Shown: positions 24,824-33,172, numbered from the stretch's first letter. The stretch: 45,929 nt of DNA from Paenibacillus glacialis (GCF_001637205.1 NZ_LVJH01000030.1:1-45929), one strand, 5' to 3'. Numbers and translations are program-made. The notes: generated by a model not told the origin, from the letters alone.

Positions 24824-26002
24824 GTGAGATGTACTCTTTTGGAATCATTACGCAAACTTATTTACCAGGTGATTAACGACTCTTCCATGATTACGGCCAC
24901 GATAAGCCAACTTCGTAAGAAAGAAGGCATTTCATATACCAAAGTACAGATTAAACCGGTAGAACTGAAAAAAGTGCTTCGTTACCAATTTGCTTATTAC
25001 TACAGTAACAAGATTGTCCACAAGAATGCTACGGAAGAAGAAGCGATTACGCTACTTGAAGAACTTTTTGAGCAGACTTTTCGTCAAGGCCTTATCTGTA
25101 CCTCAGAAGCGGATTATCAAATACTCATTAGTAAGAAGTTCAAAGTATCGATCTTGACCAAATCCCCTTCTAGGAGTGAGGTTGATTTGTCACATAATCG
25201 CAAGAAGCAATATGTACTTGAAGAGGGACAACCGATTCCCTTTTTAGTAGAACTCGGGATAATGAACGAAGATGGTAAAGTGTTAGCCCGCAAATATGAT
25301 AAGTTCAAACAAATAAATCGTTTTTTGGAAATGGTTGAGGATGTCCTTCCGAGCTTGCCAGAAGATCGTCCATTGACTATTCTGGATTTCGGCTGTGGTA
25401 AATCCTATTTAACATTTGCCCTCTATCATTATCTAGCTATTCAGGAACGAAGAACGTTGAATGTTGTTGGACTTGACCTGAAAGCGGATGTTATAGAACA
25501 TTGTAATCTGCTTGCTAGTAAGCTAGCTTATAATAATCTAAGATTTCTCGTTGGAGACATTGCGGACTACAATGAATTAGACAAAGTCGATATGGTCGTC
25601 ACGCTTCATGCTTGCGATACAGCAACGGATGCTGCGCTTGAGAAGGCCGTTCGCTGGGATGCTTCAGTTATATTATCTGTACCGTGTTGCCAACATGAAG
25701 TATTCACTCAAGTAAAGAACCCCCTATTAGATCCACTTCTATCACACGGGATATTGAAAGAACGGTTCTCTGCACTAGCGACAGATGGCGTACGAGCGAA
25801 GTTGCTAGATCTGATGGGTTATCGTACGCAACTGTTAGAATTTATTGACATGGAGCATACCCCTAAGAATATCCTCATTCGTGCTGTCAAAGGAGATAGC
25901 GGGGATCGCAATCAGTTATGGAAGGAATACACGGAATTCCGTGACTTTCTTCATATATCGCCATATTTAGAAAAGGTCTGTGTAGATCTGTTACCTATAT
26001 AG
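24824..26002 (+). CDS. Class I SAM-dependent methyltransferase (PF13679 type)
   Basis: 392 aa if translation starts at GTG 24824; TTG 24839 is a realistic alternative and the ribosome site is weak for both. The N-terminal 190 residues have no domain I recognise, with a YEEGQPIPFL-like boundary. The Rossmann domain begins near residue 185 with SAM motif LDFGCGKSYLTFAL, then the acidic strand GLDLKADVIEHC and the catalytic-region motif TLHACDTATDAAL. LHACDTATD is typical of the Methyltransf_32 family, which includes proteins thought to modify rRNA or protein. The target is unknown. The stop codon lies inside the left arm of repeat family B. Confidence 0.82.
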   Translation: MRCTLLESLRKLIYQVINDSSMITATISQLRKKEGISYTKVQIKPVELKKVLRYQFAYYYSNKIVHKNATEEEAITLLEELFEQTFRQGLICTSEADYQILISKKFKVSILTKSPSRSEVDLSHNRKKQYVLEEGQPIPFLVELGIMNEDGKVLARKYDKFKQINRFLEMVEDVLPSLPEDRPLTILDFGCGKSYLTFALYHYLAIQERRTLNVVGLDLKADVIEHCNLLASKLAYNNLRFLVGDIADYNELDKVDMVVTLHACDTATDAALEKAVRWDASVILSVPCCQHEVFTQVKNPLLDPLLSHGILKERFSALATDGVRAKLLDLMGYRTQLLEFIDMEHTPKNILIRAVKGDSGDRNQLWKEYTEFRDFLHISPYLEKVCVDLLPI

Positions 26003-26087
26003 ATTGAACTAAAGACGAACCCCTATATTCATGATTCTCTTTAGAAATGATTGAACTTGTGAGCGCGAACTTTAGTTCAATCTATAT
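25997..26087. repeat. Repeat family B, copy 1 (91 bp, 18-bp perfect terminal inverted repeats)
   Basis: ATATAGATTGAACTAAAG (25997-26014) and its exact complement CTTTAGTTCAATCTATAT (26070-26087) bound a 55-bp interior. The second copy at 36377-36468 is nearly the same length and is inverted: ACGAAC followed by CATATTCATGA-like sequence recurs next to the opposite arm. The left arm supplies the stop codon of the methyltransferase. Size and shape suggest a miniature inverted-repeat transposable element; TA flanks are compatible with IS630/mariner-type insertion. Confidence 0.75.
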
Positions 26088-26147
26088 TCGTCTTCTAATA
26101 TTCATAAGAATGAAGTATAACGATGACCCTATTTTCATATAATAGAG

Positions 26148-26177
26148 AAGGAGCCACCCGCGCTGGGTGGCTCCTTT
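26148..26177 (+). terminator. Terminator after the methyltransferase gene
   Basis: AAGGAGCCACCC pairs perfectly with GGGTGGCTCCTT around GCGCT, ending TTTTGT. Confidence 0.9.
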
Positions 26178-26198
26178 TGTGAATAAAAGAGACCAAAA

Positions 26199-26222
26199 GG
26201 ACAGCGAAGTCGTTTCTACTTG
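26199..26222 (+). repeat. 3' remnant of repeat family A
   Basis: GGACAGCGAAGTCGTTTCTACTTG differs at three of 24 positions from the 3' end of the copy at 39390. The first hairpin is missing. It also lies just after a terminator. Confidence 0.5.
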
Positions 26223-26255
26223 AGAATAAGAGGATAAGGCCCTATATCGTAAGGG

Positions 26256-28418
26256 ATGAAGGCGGTGGAAAGTATGCAGAATTGGGAGTGGAAACTATCA
26301 GCAGTTGGATTGCTTGTTATGGGTGCTTTTAGTTGCTGGCAGACAGGCATTTTTTTTGCGTCAGACATGTATCCAATTGTACTTGGATTAAGCATAGTTT
26401 CACTTGTAATAGGATTCTCCTTGCTGACTCGGAGTTATAGGGTTTGGGAGAATGCAACTGTATTCCCTGATATTCTCGTACTTTTATGTCCTTTTCTTAT
26501 GATGGCACTATATGTGTTGCATGTGTTGTCTCAACCACTGTTTGCTCAGGGTACCTTCGTTGAACTATTGAAATGGGGAGGGTACGGGACGTTTGCGGTT
26601 ATGGCTTATTATGTTGGAAGTAAGAAGGAGGGGAGAACTCTTCTTCAAGCAGGATGGCACGGCATAGGGTTATTACTTTCATTAAGTGCAATCTTTGATA
26701 TCTATGGGCTTGTGAACATCCCTCATAATATAGTGTATAATTCGAACCCTGGCATAAGTGCCACAGGTGCAAGACTAGCAGGAATGATACAGTATCCCAA
26801 CACATTCGGCGCGCTCATGGCCGCCTTCCTATTGGAGCGGCTATTTGCGCTAGGGCCGCTGATGCAGCAGCGGCCATCCACCCGGCGGGTGCTACTAGGC
26901 ATTCTGCCGCTAGCACCCTATACCGCCGCGCTGCTCCTCAGCGAGTCGCGCGGCGGTTGGCTTGCGGCCGGCGTTGCCGTGGCCGCCGGCCTAGTGCTTG
27001 AGCGGCGGAGGCTAGCGCCGCCGCTCGTGCTTGCCGCCGCGCCATGCTTAGGCACGGCATTGCTGTACCGCCAGCTGGCACATGTGCAACTGGCTCCAGT
27101 TCCTTGGCCCAGCCTACTGTGGCTGGCTGGGCTGTGGGCCGGCGGCATGCTAGCCGGCCTAGGTCTATGGCGGCTGTACCAAAGCCGCCATCCCACTTTC
27201 AGCTCTAAAACTCACGTTTCACTCCACTCGGATTCTCAAGCTTCGTTCACTAACATCCACACGCATCTCCGTATCCGCAGACTCATAGCGATGTTGCTTG
27301 TAGCGTGTATCTGGACCGCTAGCTTTGCTACGATTTGGTTCACTGTGAAGGAGCGGATCACTGCAAATTACGGCACCGTATCCGCGCGTTGGATCATTTA
27401 TCGAGATGCGTGGAGGTTAATACAGCAAGCACCATGGTGGGGACAAGGAGGCTATACTTGGCGAATGTCATATCCTACGATACAGTCTCAACCTTATGTA
27501 GGAAGTGAAGTTCACAGTGGATATCTCGATATCCTGTTGAATACCGGAATCGTTGGTTTTATGATCTTGGTGTTCTTGTTAATCGGAATCGGATGGATAT
27601 TGTATAAGCAATATTGTGTACTAGTGCCTCCATATTTGGTATTAGTCCTTCACGCAGCGGTAGATTTCGATTGGAGTTTTGGTCTTGTATGGATTCTTAT
27701 TTTTTGGCTAGCAGCATGGGGATTCTCTCGTCGTGATCGCATTGAACAGTCTACAGTAACTAATGTAGCATCTCTGTCCGCTCAGCACCGTTCCAAAAAG
27801 GTCATCTCCACGATAGTCTGTGTTCTATGGTTATGTACAACCATGAGTTTAGCTGGTTTCGCCCTTCGTGGAGAGATGAGTAGTCTCCTGCAAAGACAAG
27901 CTCTGCAGACTAAGGATTCTGAATATTCTCAGAAGTTGCTTCATTCATCCCTACGTTGGAATCCGATGAACACAGATGCAGCCCTTCAATTGGTGCGTAT
28001 CTCATCACCGGAAGAAGGGATACGAGTACTTATACAAAGCCTGTCCTACGCTCCGCAGCACCCCGGCCTCGTTTGGAAATTAGCTAATGCTTATGGAGAG
28101 CTCGGAGAAAGTAAACCTTTCACCAGATGGTTGTCCTTGAGCAATGTATTAGATCCATATAACACAGAGAAACAAAGTCGCAGCCTTGAGCAATTACTTA
28201 CACTTTCTCGTGATCAAATGGCTCTAGGAAATACGGATGAATCCTATCGTCTGATTCGTTTAGGGGTTAGTCAATACAACAAATACAAGCATATGGTGGA
28301 ACAATTATCGGGACAACATGCTCAACTACATAATGATAGGAAATTCATATTAACGAGGGAGGCTGAAGAATGGGGCAGTCAACTGGATAGGTTGGCACAA
28401 ATACTGCCCGATTCATGA
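26256..28418 (+). CDS. O-antigen ligase/polymerase-like membrane protein with C-terminal helical repeats
   Basis: 720 aa with about a dozen membrane segments from residue 15 to about 520. The Wzy_C/O-antigen ligase region includes the large loop GQGGYTWRMSYPTIQSQPYV followed by GSEVHSGYLDILLNTGIVGF. That His-containing segment is typical of enzymes that join or polymerise lipid-linked glycans outside the membrane. The last 170 residues are TPR-like (MNTDAALQLVRISSPEEGIRVL). In a Gram-positive this could act on an exopolysaccharide, teichoic acid or S-layer glycan; no other glycan genes are adjacent. ATG 26256 touches its GGG; ATG 26274 behind AAGGCGGTGG is the alternative. Residues about 190-308 are encoded by an abnormally GC-rich block (26821-27180). 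Confidence 0.8.
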   Translation: MKAVESMQNWEWKLSAVGLLVMGAFSCWQTGIFFASDMYPIVLGLSIVSLVIGFSLLTRSYRVWENATVFPDILVLLCPFLMMALYVLHVLSQPLFAQGTFVELLKWGGYGTFAVMAYYVGSKKEGRTLLQAGWHGIGLLLSLSAIFDIYGLVNIPHNIVYNSNPGISATGARLAGMIQYPNTFGALMAAFLLERLFALGPLMQQRPSTRRVLLGILPLAPYTAALLLSESRGGWLAAGVAVAAGLVLERRRLAPPLVLAAAPCLGTALLYRQLAHVQLAPVPWPSLLWLAGLWAGGMLAGLGLWRLYQSRHPTFSSKTHVSLHSDSQASFTNIHTHLRIRRLIAMLLVACIWTASFATIWFTVKERITANYGTVSARWIIYRDAWRLIQQAPWWGQGGYTWRMSYPTIQSQPYVGSEVHSGYLDILLNTGIVGFMILVFLLIGIGWILYKQYCVLVPPYLVLVLHAAVDFDWSFGLVWILIFWLAAWGFSRRDRIEQSTVTNVASLSAQHRSKKVISTIVCVLWLCTTMSLAGFALRGEMSSLLQRQALQTKDSEYSQKLLHSSLRWNPMNTDAALQLVRISSPEEGIRVLIQSLSYAPQHPGLVWKLANAYGELGESKPFTRWLSLSNVLDPYNTEKQSRSLEQLLTLSRDQMALGNTDESYRLIRLGVSQYNKYKHMVEQLSGQHAQLHNDRKFILTREAEEWGSQLDRLAQILPDS

Positions 28419-28429
28419 GCATCTAACCA

Positions 28430-28744
28430 TTAGCCTCCAAAAGCATCGCGAAATGCAAGACACAGCTTACCATGATCGACTTCCCATAATGTAGCGAGTT
28501 CTTCACTGACATCACTTTCCCACCACTGGTAGAGTAACTTACGATTGCTACTGTTTTCGTGAATCCAGATCAGCTTACCGATCACTTTCCGGAAGTATAA
28601 TTCTTCACCTTGTTTCAATAATGGCGCTGGAATATGTGTCTTCATTCGTTTGAGGGTACGGTATAGCTCTTTACTACAGGCTCTACGTATTCCACGTGGA
28701 GTAGGAAGGGGTCTCGTATTCTTCGCTGTGTGATTAGGGGGCAT
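28430..28744 (-). CDS. Conserved-looking 104-aa protein of unknown function
   Basis: 104 aa, basic N-terminal half (PPNHTAKNTRPLPTPRGIRR) followed by a helical segment (KELYRTLKRMKTHIPAPLLKQGEELYF) and a C-terminus rich in Trp and acidic residues (YQWWESDVSEELATLWEVD). No membrane helix or catalytic motif. The minus-strand start has GGAGTGAGG upstream at acceptable distance, and the reading frame fills the gap between convergent genes, so it is probably real. I cannot name the family with confidence. Confidence 0.65.
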   Translation of the reverse strand: MPPNHTAKNTRPLPTPRGIRRACSKELYRTLKRMKTHIPAPLLKQGEELYFRKVIGKLIWIHENSSNRKLLYQWWESDVSEELATLWEVDHGKLCLAFRDAFGG

Positions 28745-28915
28745 AAATCCTCACTCCTTTCATCCACAACGTATGCATATAGATAGACGGAAGACACCAT
28801 ACAATTGTTAATTGGGCTCAAGTAGAAGGTATGTCCTTTCCTATGTTAGAATAGAAATTAGGAATAGGAGTTTTTAACCATTAAATACAGAATACATAAT
28901 GAAAGAGGGGACGGA

Positions 28916-29530
28916 GTGGAGTTCATTTCGGAAATTGTTAATCAGCTATTTCATTGGATTCAAAGTTTAGGTTATTTCGGAATCATGATTGGTTTGATGG
29001 TGGAAGTCATCCCTAGTGAGATTGTACTTGCCTATGGTGGTTATCTGGTATATACGGAACAAATTAGTTTCTGGGGTGCTGTTTTATTTGGAACCATTGG
29101 TGGAGTAATAGCCCAAATATTCGTGTACTGGATTGGTCGTTATGGTGGTCGACCTGTGCTTGAAAGATATGGTAAATACATCTTTATTCATAAGAAACAG
29201 ATTGACGCTTCAGAAGCATGGTTTAATAAATACGGCACAGGCGTGATTTTTACAGCTCGGTTTATTCCGATCGTTCGACATGCTATTTCGATTCCAGCAG
29301 GAATGTCTCGTATGCATTTGGGGAAGTTCACGCTCTTAACGACACTAGCCGTTATTCCATGGACATTCTTGTTTGTATATCTCGGGCGTTATTTAGGCGC
29401 AAAATGGGAGACAATTGATGAAGTGGCAGGTCCTTATATTACACCAATCCTTTTAATTGCACTTGCGTTATTAATTGTGTATTTCCTAATGAAATGGGTT
29501 AAATCCAAGAAAAGAGGAATCAATTCATGA
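28916..29530 (+). CDS. DedA family membrane protein
   Basis: 204 aa with four to five membrane segments. Family landmarks include a re-entrant loop start (GLMVEVIPSEIVLAYGGYLV, glutamate retained) and the signature ARFIPIVRHAISIPAGMSRM with the functional Arg residues. DedA proteins recycle lipid carriers across the membrane; the UptA/DedA branches have been linked to undecaprenyl phosphate and phosphatidylethanolamine flipping. GTG start at 28916 follows AGAGGGG. Its stop overlaps the next start (ATGA), so it is translationally coupled to the thioredoxin-fold gene. Confidence 0.9.
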   Translation: MEFISEIVNQLFHWIQSLGYFGIMIGLMVEVIPSEIVLAYGGYLVYTEQISFWGAVLFGTIGGVIAQIFVYWIGRYGGRPVLERYGKYIFIHKKQIDASEAWFNKYGTGVIFTARFIPIVRHAISIPAGMSRMHLGKFTLLTTLAVIPWTFLFVYLGRYLGAKWETIDEVAGPYITPILLIALALLIVYFLMKWVKSKKRGINS

Positions 29531-30093
29531 GAACTAATTTAGCAGACAAACTTAGAACAGGTATTTCGCCACAACAGTTTATGGATGGCATGCAAAAGAA
29601 TAAAGAGACGTTCCAATCCAACTATGATGCATTCGTATGGGATGTTGCTTCAGAACGTGAATTTTTCGGAAGTTTGAATCATCGTGATGATATACGTGTT
29701 CTTATTCTTGCTGCAGATTGGTGTGGAGATGTAGTGCGGAATATACCTGTAGTCTTCCATGCGTTAGAGACTGCTGGCATCCCTACGGAAGTATTAATTC
29801 TTGAAGAGAACTTTGATGTCATGGACGAATTCCTTACGTTAGGCGGAAGATCGGTTCCTGTGGTCATTTTCGTAGATACCGGGGGATATGTTCTGGGGTC
29901 TTGGGGACCTCGTCCGAAGCATGTTCAACAATATATGATTTCGTTCAAACAGGAGAATCCAGATCGTGAAGCATCAGACTATGCCGAGAATATGGCTATT
30001 GTACGTTCGCAAATGATCGAAGCTTATGGAGAAGGAGTCGATGTCCGTGCAGCTATCCTTAAAGAACTGCGCGAATTGATATCGGGGATATAA
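29527..30093 (+). CDS. Thioredoxin-fold protein lacking the second active-site cysteine
   Basis: 188 aa, fits the Thioredoxin_9 type. The active site position reads AADWCGDVVRN: Cys66 is present, but the resolving Cys of CxxC is Val69. The cis-proline loop is kept (GGRSVPVVIFVD). No signal peptide, so cytoplasmic. With only one cysteine, classic dithiol reductase activity is unlikely; monothiol chemistry, thiol sensing or binding are alternatives. It overlaps DedA by four bases and precedes the metallo-beta-lactamase-fold gene by six bases, forming a three-gene unit. Confidence 0.85.
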   Translation: MRTNLADKLRTGISPQQFMDGMQKNKETFQSNYDAFVWDVASEREFFGSLNHRDDIRVLILAADWCGDVVRNIPVVFHALETAGIPTEVLILEENFDVMDEFLTLGGRSVPVVIFVDTGGYVLGSWGPRPKHVQQYMISFKQENPDREASDYAENMAIVRSQMIEAYGEGVDVRAAILKELRELISGI

Positions 30094-30099
30094 TAAGTT

Positions 30100-30723
30100 A
30101 TGTTGAAAATTGATAGTTACTCCTTAGGTCCTTTACAGACGAATGCCTATTTATTAACGAATGAAGAACTAGGCAAAGCGGTAATCATTGACCCTGGAAT
30201 GAACCCCGGCGCGCTCATCAGAAAAATTGAGAACTTAGAGATTGCAGCTATTCTGCTAACCCATGCTCATTTTGATCATATGGGTGGCGTTGACGAAATT
30301 CGTAAACTCAAAGGGTGCCCGGTCTATTTGCATGATTTAGAAAGCGATTGGTTGACATCTCCCAAATTGAATGGTTCATTGATGTGGTCACAGGTATCGC
30401 CACCACTGTCGACTGATCCTGCGGAGTATGATTTGGCTGGAGGGCAGCAATTGGAGCTTATTGGACATCAGTTCGCTGTGTACCATACACCAGGCCATTC
30501 TCCGGGAAGTGTTAGTTTCCTTTGTGGCGATGACCTTTTCTCAGGCGATGTGTTATTTAAGCTTGGGGTAGGGCGTACGGATCTTCATGGCGGAAGAGAG
30601 CGGGATCTGTTCGATTCGATACACAATACGCTGTTTACACTTAAGGATGAAGTGAAGGTATATCCGGGACATGGTCCTCGGACAACGATCGGATATGAGC
30701 GTTCTAATAATCCGTATGTATAA
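30100..30723 (+). CDS. Metallo-beta-lactamase-fold hydrolase (YqgX/glyoxalase II-like)
   Basis: 207 aa. The metal-binding motif THAHFDHMGG (His55, His57, Asp59, His60) is intact. The later ligands are probably His in YHTPGHSPGSVSF, Asp in LFSGDVLF, and His in YPGHGP. This is the small glyoxalase-II-like group that includes B. subtilis YqgX, a bacillithiol-linked hydroxyacylglutathione-hydrolase-like enzyme. Its own substrate is unproven; a thioester is likely. It is the third gene after DedA and the thioredoxin-fold gene and ends at a terminator. The ribosome site before ATG 30100 is weak, which suits coupling to the upstream gene. Confidence 0.88.
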   Translation: MLKIDSYSLGPLQTNAYLLTNEELGKAVIIDPGMNPGALIRKIENLEIAAILLTHAHFDHMGGVDEIRKLKGCPVYLHDLESDWLTSPKLNGSLMWSQVSPPLSTDPAEYDLAGGQQLELIGHQFAVYHTPGHSPGSVSFLCGDDLFSGDVLFKLGVGRTDLHGGRERDLFDSIHNTLFTLKDEVKVYPGHGPRTTIGYERSNNPYV

Positions 30724-30825
30724 CTGCTAGGTCATATACGAACATGAAATTTACCAACGACAATATTTACCTGTACAAATGTTGACAATATGGTTACAAT
30801 CTTGTTAGATATTTGTTTCACAATG

Positions 30826-30874
30826 AAAAAGCACGCAAGCTGCGGAATTGATCCCGGTTTGCGTGTTTTATTTT
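30826..30874 (+). terminator. Terminator after the DedA-thioredoxin-MBL unit
   Basis: CACGCAA pairs with TTGCGTG around a loop that itself contains near-complementary GCTGCGG/CCGG pieces; T-rich tail TTTTATTTTG. Confidence 0.75.
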
Positions 30875-30900
30875 GTTGTGGACTTTTTTTGAAAGACAAA

Positions 30901-30926
30901 TGAACGAAACGATCAACCTATTCGTA
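30901..30926 (+). promoter_or_regulatory. ECF-type promoter, probable SigY autoregulatory site
   Basis: -35 TGAACG (30901-30906), 16-bp spacer, -10 CGTA (30923-30926), about 35 bp before the sigma gene. B. subtilis SigY is known to read TGAACG-N16-CGTC, including its own promoter, so this is a near-perfect match. Confidence 0.75.
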
Positions 30927-30960
30927 TTATCTATGTCGCTGATGGAGAAAGGGGTTGGAG

Positions 30961-31482
30961 ATGAAGACAGAGGAACGGAATAAAGTTAAACTTGCGCAGC
31001 AAGGAGACGCTGATGTTCTAGCAGAACTGATACATGAACATTACTCTTTTCTATATAAATACTTAGTTAAGGTCACTATGGACCCTGCAATGGCTGAGGA
31101 TCTCGCTCAAGATACGATACTTCGGTGTATCGAGAAGATAAGCCTTTATGATGGTTCCTCCTCATTCTCTTCTTGGCTCATGACAATGGGGACTCGTATT
31201 TATATAGATCAGATACGCCGTAAGAAGAGGGAGAGAAATTGGCTCTTTAAGGAACAAGGGATCCGGCGAATTCGGTGGCAGTTTGAGAGTAGGAACGAGG
31301 AATGGGACGACGTACTTGAATCTTTAGCAAATTTATCTTCGGAACATCGGGTAACGGTGTTACTTAAACATTATTATGGCTATACCTACGATGAGATTGG
31401 AGAGATGCTCTCCATTCCCACTGGAACCGCTAAATCGAGAGTTGCCACAGGTGTTCGTCAATTAAGAGAGGAGATGAGTTAA
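30961..31482 (+). CDS. sigY: ECF sigma factor, SigY type
   Basis: 173 aa from ATG 30961 behind AAAGGGG (TTG 30955 is less likely). Region 2 covers about residues 18-85 with HYSFLYKYLVKVTMDPAMAE and AQDTILRCIEKISLYD. Region 4 covers about 115-170 with HYYGYTYDEIGEMLSIPTGT. The gene order after it (two small membrane proteins, ABC ATPase, ABC permease) is that of B. subtilis sigY-yxlCDEFG, where the small proteins restrain SigY. So it should direct transcription of its own operon from the TGAACG/CGTA promoter. The inducing signal is not visible. Identification as SigY rests on synteny and promoter as well as protein similarity. Confidence 0.88.
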   Translation: MKTEERNKVKLAQQGDADVLAELIHEHYSFLYKYLVKVTMDPAMAEDLAQDTILRCIEKISLYDGSSSFSSWLMTMGTRIYIDQIRRKKRERNWLFKEQGIRRIRWQFESRNEEWDDVLESLANLSSEHRVTVLLKHYYGYTYDEIGEMLSIPTGTAKSRVATGVRQLREEMS

Positions 31483-31484
31483 CC

Positions 31485-31823
31485 ATGGATAGGAAAGATG
31501 AAAAAGGAACAGAGGAAGAGATATTCCTCAGCAAATTACGCCAAAGTATAGATAGAATGGATCATGTACTGGATCATCCTTCGATACCGTCCAAGGAACA
31601 ATTGAAGGGTCACATTCATGAACGCTTACAAAGGCGTCGGAAGTCTATGATGATGGAACTGCTGTTGTTTTGGTTAGTCTCATTATTCGTGATGGGCAGC
31701 GGAGCATTATTAGTTTACTCGGCTCCTTGGATGGTTTGGTTGATTCAGGGAGTGAGTTTTGTTACGGCTTTCGTTCTGGTGGTACACTTTATCATCCATC
31801 GAAGAAAAGAGGATTTAGGATGA
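31485..31823 (+). CDS. yxlC: YxlC-like membrane protein, probable SigY regulator
   Basis: 112 aa. A charged cytoplasmic N-terminal half (residues 1-55, EEEIFLSKLRQSIDRMDHVL) is followed by two membrane segments (about 56-77 and 82-105). It starts 2 nt after the sigY stop and overlaps the next gene by four bases. Size, topology and position match B. subtilis YxlC, the first gene after sigY and part of its negative control group. The helical soluble part may bind the sigma factor, as in anti-sigma proteins; that is an inference. No zinc-binding anti-sigma motif is present. Confidence 0.75.
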   Translation: MDRKDEKGTEEEIFLSKLRQSIDRMDHVLDHPSIPSKEQLKGHIHERLQRRRKSMMMELLLFWLVSLFVMGSGALLVYSAPWMVWLIQGVSFVTAFVLVVHFIIHRRKEDLG

Positions 31824-32056
31824 GTGAAATAATGAGTGAACTTAAGGAAATACCCATATGGCTCATCGTAACGCTTATACCGCTCCTTTTGATCCAAGGA
31901 ACTTGGTTGTTTATAGATGCTGGAAAACGGGGGAAGTGGCGCTGGTTTTGGGGGCTATGGGGGATGGTTTATATCCCTATACCATTACTGTTATACCTGT
32001 TTTTTGTTAGGTTACCTGATGAACGTAAGAAATCCCGTGAAAAAAAGGATGATTAA
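31820..32056 (+). CDS. yxlD: YxlD-like small membrane protein
   Basis: 78 aa with two membrane segments (about 12-33 and 43-63) and a basic tail. The second starts after GKRGKWRWFWGLWG, an aromatic-rich turn resembling PLDc_N-type two-helix proteins. The ATG overlaps the previous stop (ATGA), showing translational coupling. In B. subtilis YxlD and YxlE are needed to keep SigY inactive. Sequence is too short to decide the mechanism, but order and topology support the same role. Confidence 0.72.
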   Translation: MSEIMSELKEIPIWLIVTLIPLLLIQGTWLFIDAGKRGKWRWFWGLWGMVYIPIPLLLYLFFVRLPDERKKSREKKDD

Positions 32057-32057
32057 C

Positions 32058-32255
32058 ATGGACGAAATTATTGCTTATTTACCATTAATTCTACCGATCT
32101 TAATATTACAGCTTGTCCTTGCAGTAATCGGTTTGATCTCCCTATCTAAGGCCCAAGAGGTACGTGGTCCCAAGTGGATGTGGATATTGATCATTGTTCT
32201 GGGGAATATGGTGGGAAGCATCCTTTACTTTGTTATTGGAAGGAGAGATGTATGA
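32058..32255 (+). CDS. yxlE: YxlE-like small membrane protein (PLDc_N type)
   Basis: 65 aa, two membrane segments (about 7-29 and 40-60) with RGPKWMWILIIVLGNMVGSI and a terminal YFVIGRRD, the typical PLDc_N ending. It starts one base after the yxlD stop and overlaps the ATPase gene by four bases. Matches B. subtilis YxlE in length and pattern. With YxlD it probably forms a membrane complex restraining the sigma factor. Confidence 0.75.
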   Translation: MDEIIAYLPLILPILILQLVLAVIGLISLSKAQEVRGPKWMWILIIVLGNMVGSILYFVIGRRDV

Positions 32256-33172
32256 TGGGTCTACTACAAGTGACTGATTTGAAGAAAAATTTCGGTAAAG
32301 AAAGTGCCGTTAGAGGATTAACATTTCAATTGGAGCAAGGGAAGTGTGTTGCTTTACTAGGTCCCAATGGTGCAGGAAAAACAACGACATTACGTATGCT
32401 TGCAGGGCTTCTAGAGCCTTCTTCAGGTGAAATTATCTTTGGTGAACATCATAGTGTTACGGATTATCGGAAGTGGCTTGGATATTTGCCTCAAAACCCA
32501 ACGTTTTATGGGTGGATGTCAGGACAAGAATATATTCGTTTTGCGGCTGGACTTAGTGGAATGGAGCAGAAAGAAATTAGTAAACGAACTGAAGCTGTAC
32601 TTGCGAAGGTAGGCTTACAAGATGCAGCTAAACGTCGGATATCTGGCTATTCTGGGGGGATGAAGCAGCGTCTAGGATTTGCACAGGCACTTGTTCATGA
32701 ACCGAAGTTGTTAATCCTCGATGAACCTGTCTCTGCTCTTGATCCAATTGGACGTAGAGAAGTGATTAATCTACTTCGTGAAATAAGAGAAGAGACAACC
32801 GTTTTGTTCTCTACACATGTCCTACATGATGCAGAGGAAATTTGTGATGATATCCTCGTGATGGCGAAGGGACGTTTAGCTGAACAAGGATCACTTAGCT
32901 CTTTGAGAGAGAAGCATCGCCAGCCTCTTGTGATCGTACAAGTGGAGAGGGAACGTGAGGCACTGTTATGGCTTGATTCTTTAAAGAGTAAACCTTATGT
33001 ATTACAAGCAGATATTAAAGCTGATATTGCAGAATTAACGGTTCATGATCTAGGATCGGCAAGAGATGAGCTCATGAGAGAGGCTACGGAGAATCGGATC
33101 CCTCTAGTGAGATTCGAAGCAGGAAGTTCTTCCTTAGAAGATATGTTCGTGAAAGTGGTGAGTAAGCAATGA
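32252..33172 (+). CDS. yxlF: ABC transporter ATPase, YxlF type
   Basis: 306 aa from ATG 32252 behind AAGGAGAG. Walker A GPNGAGKTTT, Q-loop YLPQNP, signature YSGGMKQRLG, Walker B LLILDEPVSALDP and switch His in STHVLHDAE are all intact. The C-terminal 85 residues form an extra domain common in Bcr/Nat-type export ATPases. It pairs with the next gene, which overlaps it by four bases, to make an exporter, possibly for a peptide or toxic compound. In B. subtilis the yxlFG pair is also under SigY. No lantibiotic biosynthesis gene is nearby. An upstream in-frame extension to 32174 overlaps yxlE and is not likely. Confidence 0.88.
   Translation: MMGLLQVTDLKKNFGKESAVRGLTFQLEQGKCVALLGPNGAGKTTTLRMLAGLLEPSSGEIIFGEHHSVTDYRKWLGYLPQNPTFYGWMSGQEYIRFAAGLSGMEQKEISKRTEAVLAKVGLQDAAKRRISGYSGGMKQRLGFAQALVHEPKLLILDEPVSALDPIGRREVINLLREIREETTVLFSTHVLHDAEEICDDILVMAKGRLAEQGSLSSLREKHRQPLVIVQVEREREALLWLDSLKSKPYVLQADIKADIAELTVHDLGSARDELMREATENRIPLVRFEAGSSSLEDMFVKVVSKQ

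Noticed and set aside
26918..27196. Minus-strand 92-aa frame in the GC-rich block
   Set aside because: Low-complexity Ala/Arg/Ser/Pro protein opposite a well-supported gene; high GC removes stop codons and creates such shadows.
28818..28842. CAAGTAGAAGG...GTCCTTTCC as a reversed repeat A fragment
   Set aside because: Only 9 nt match contiguously; probably chance.
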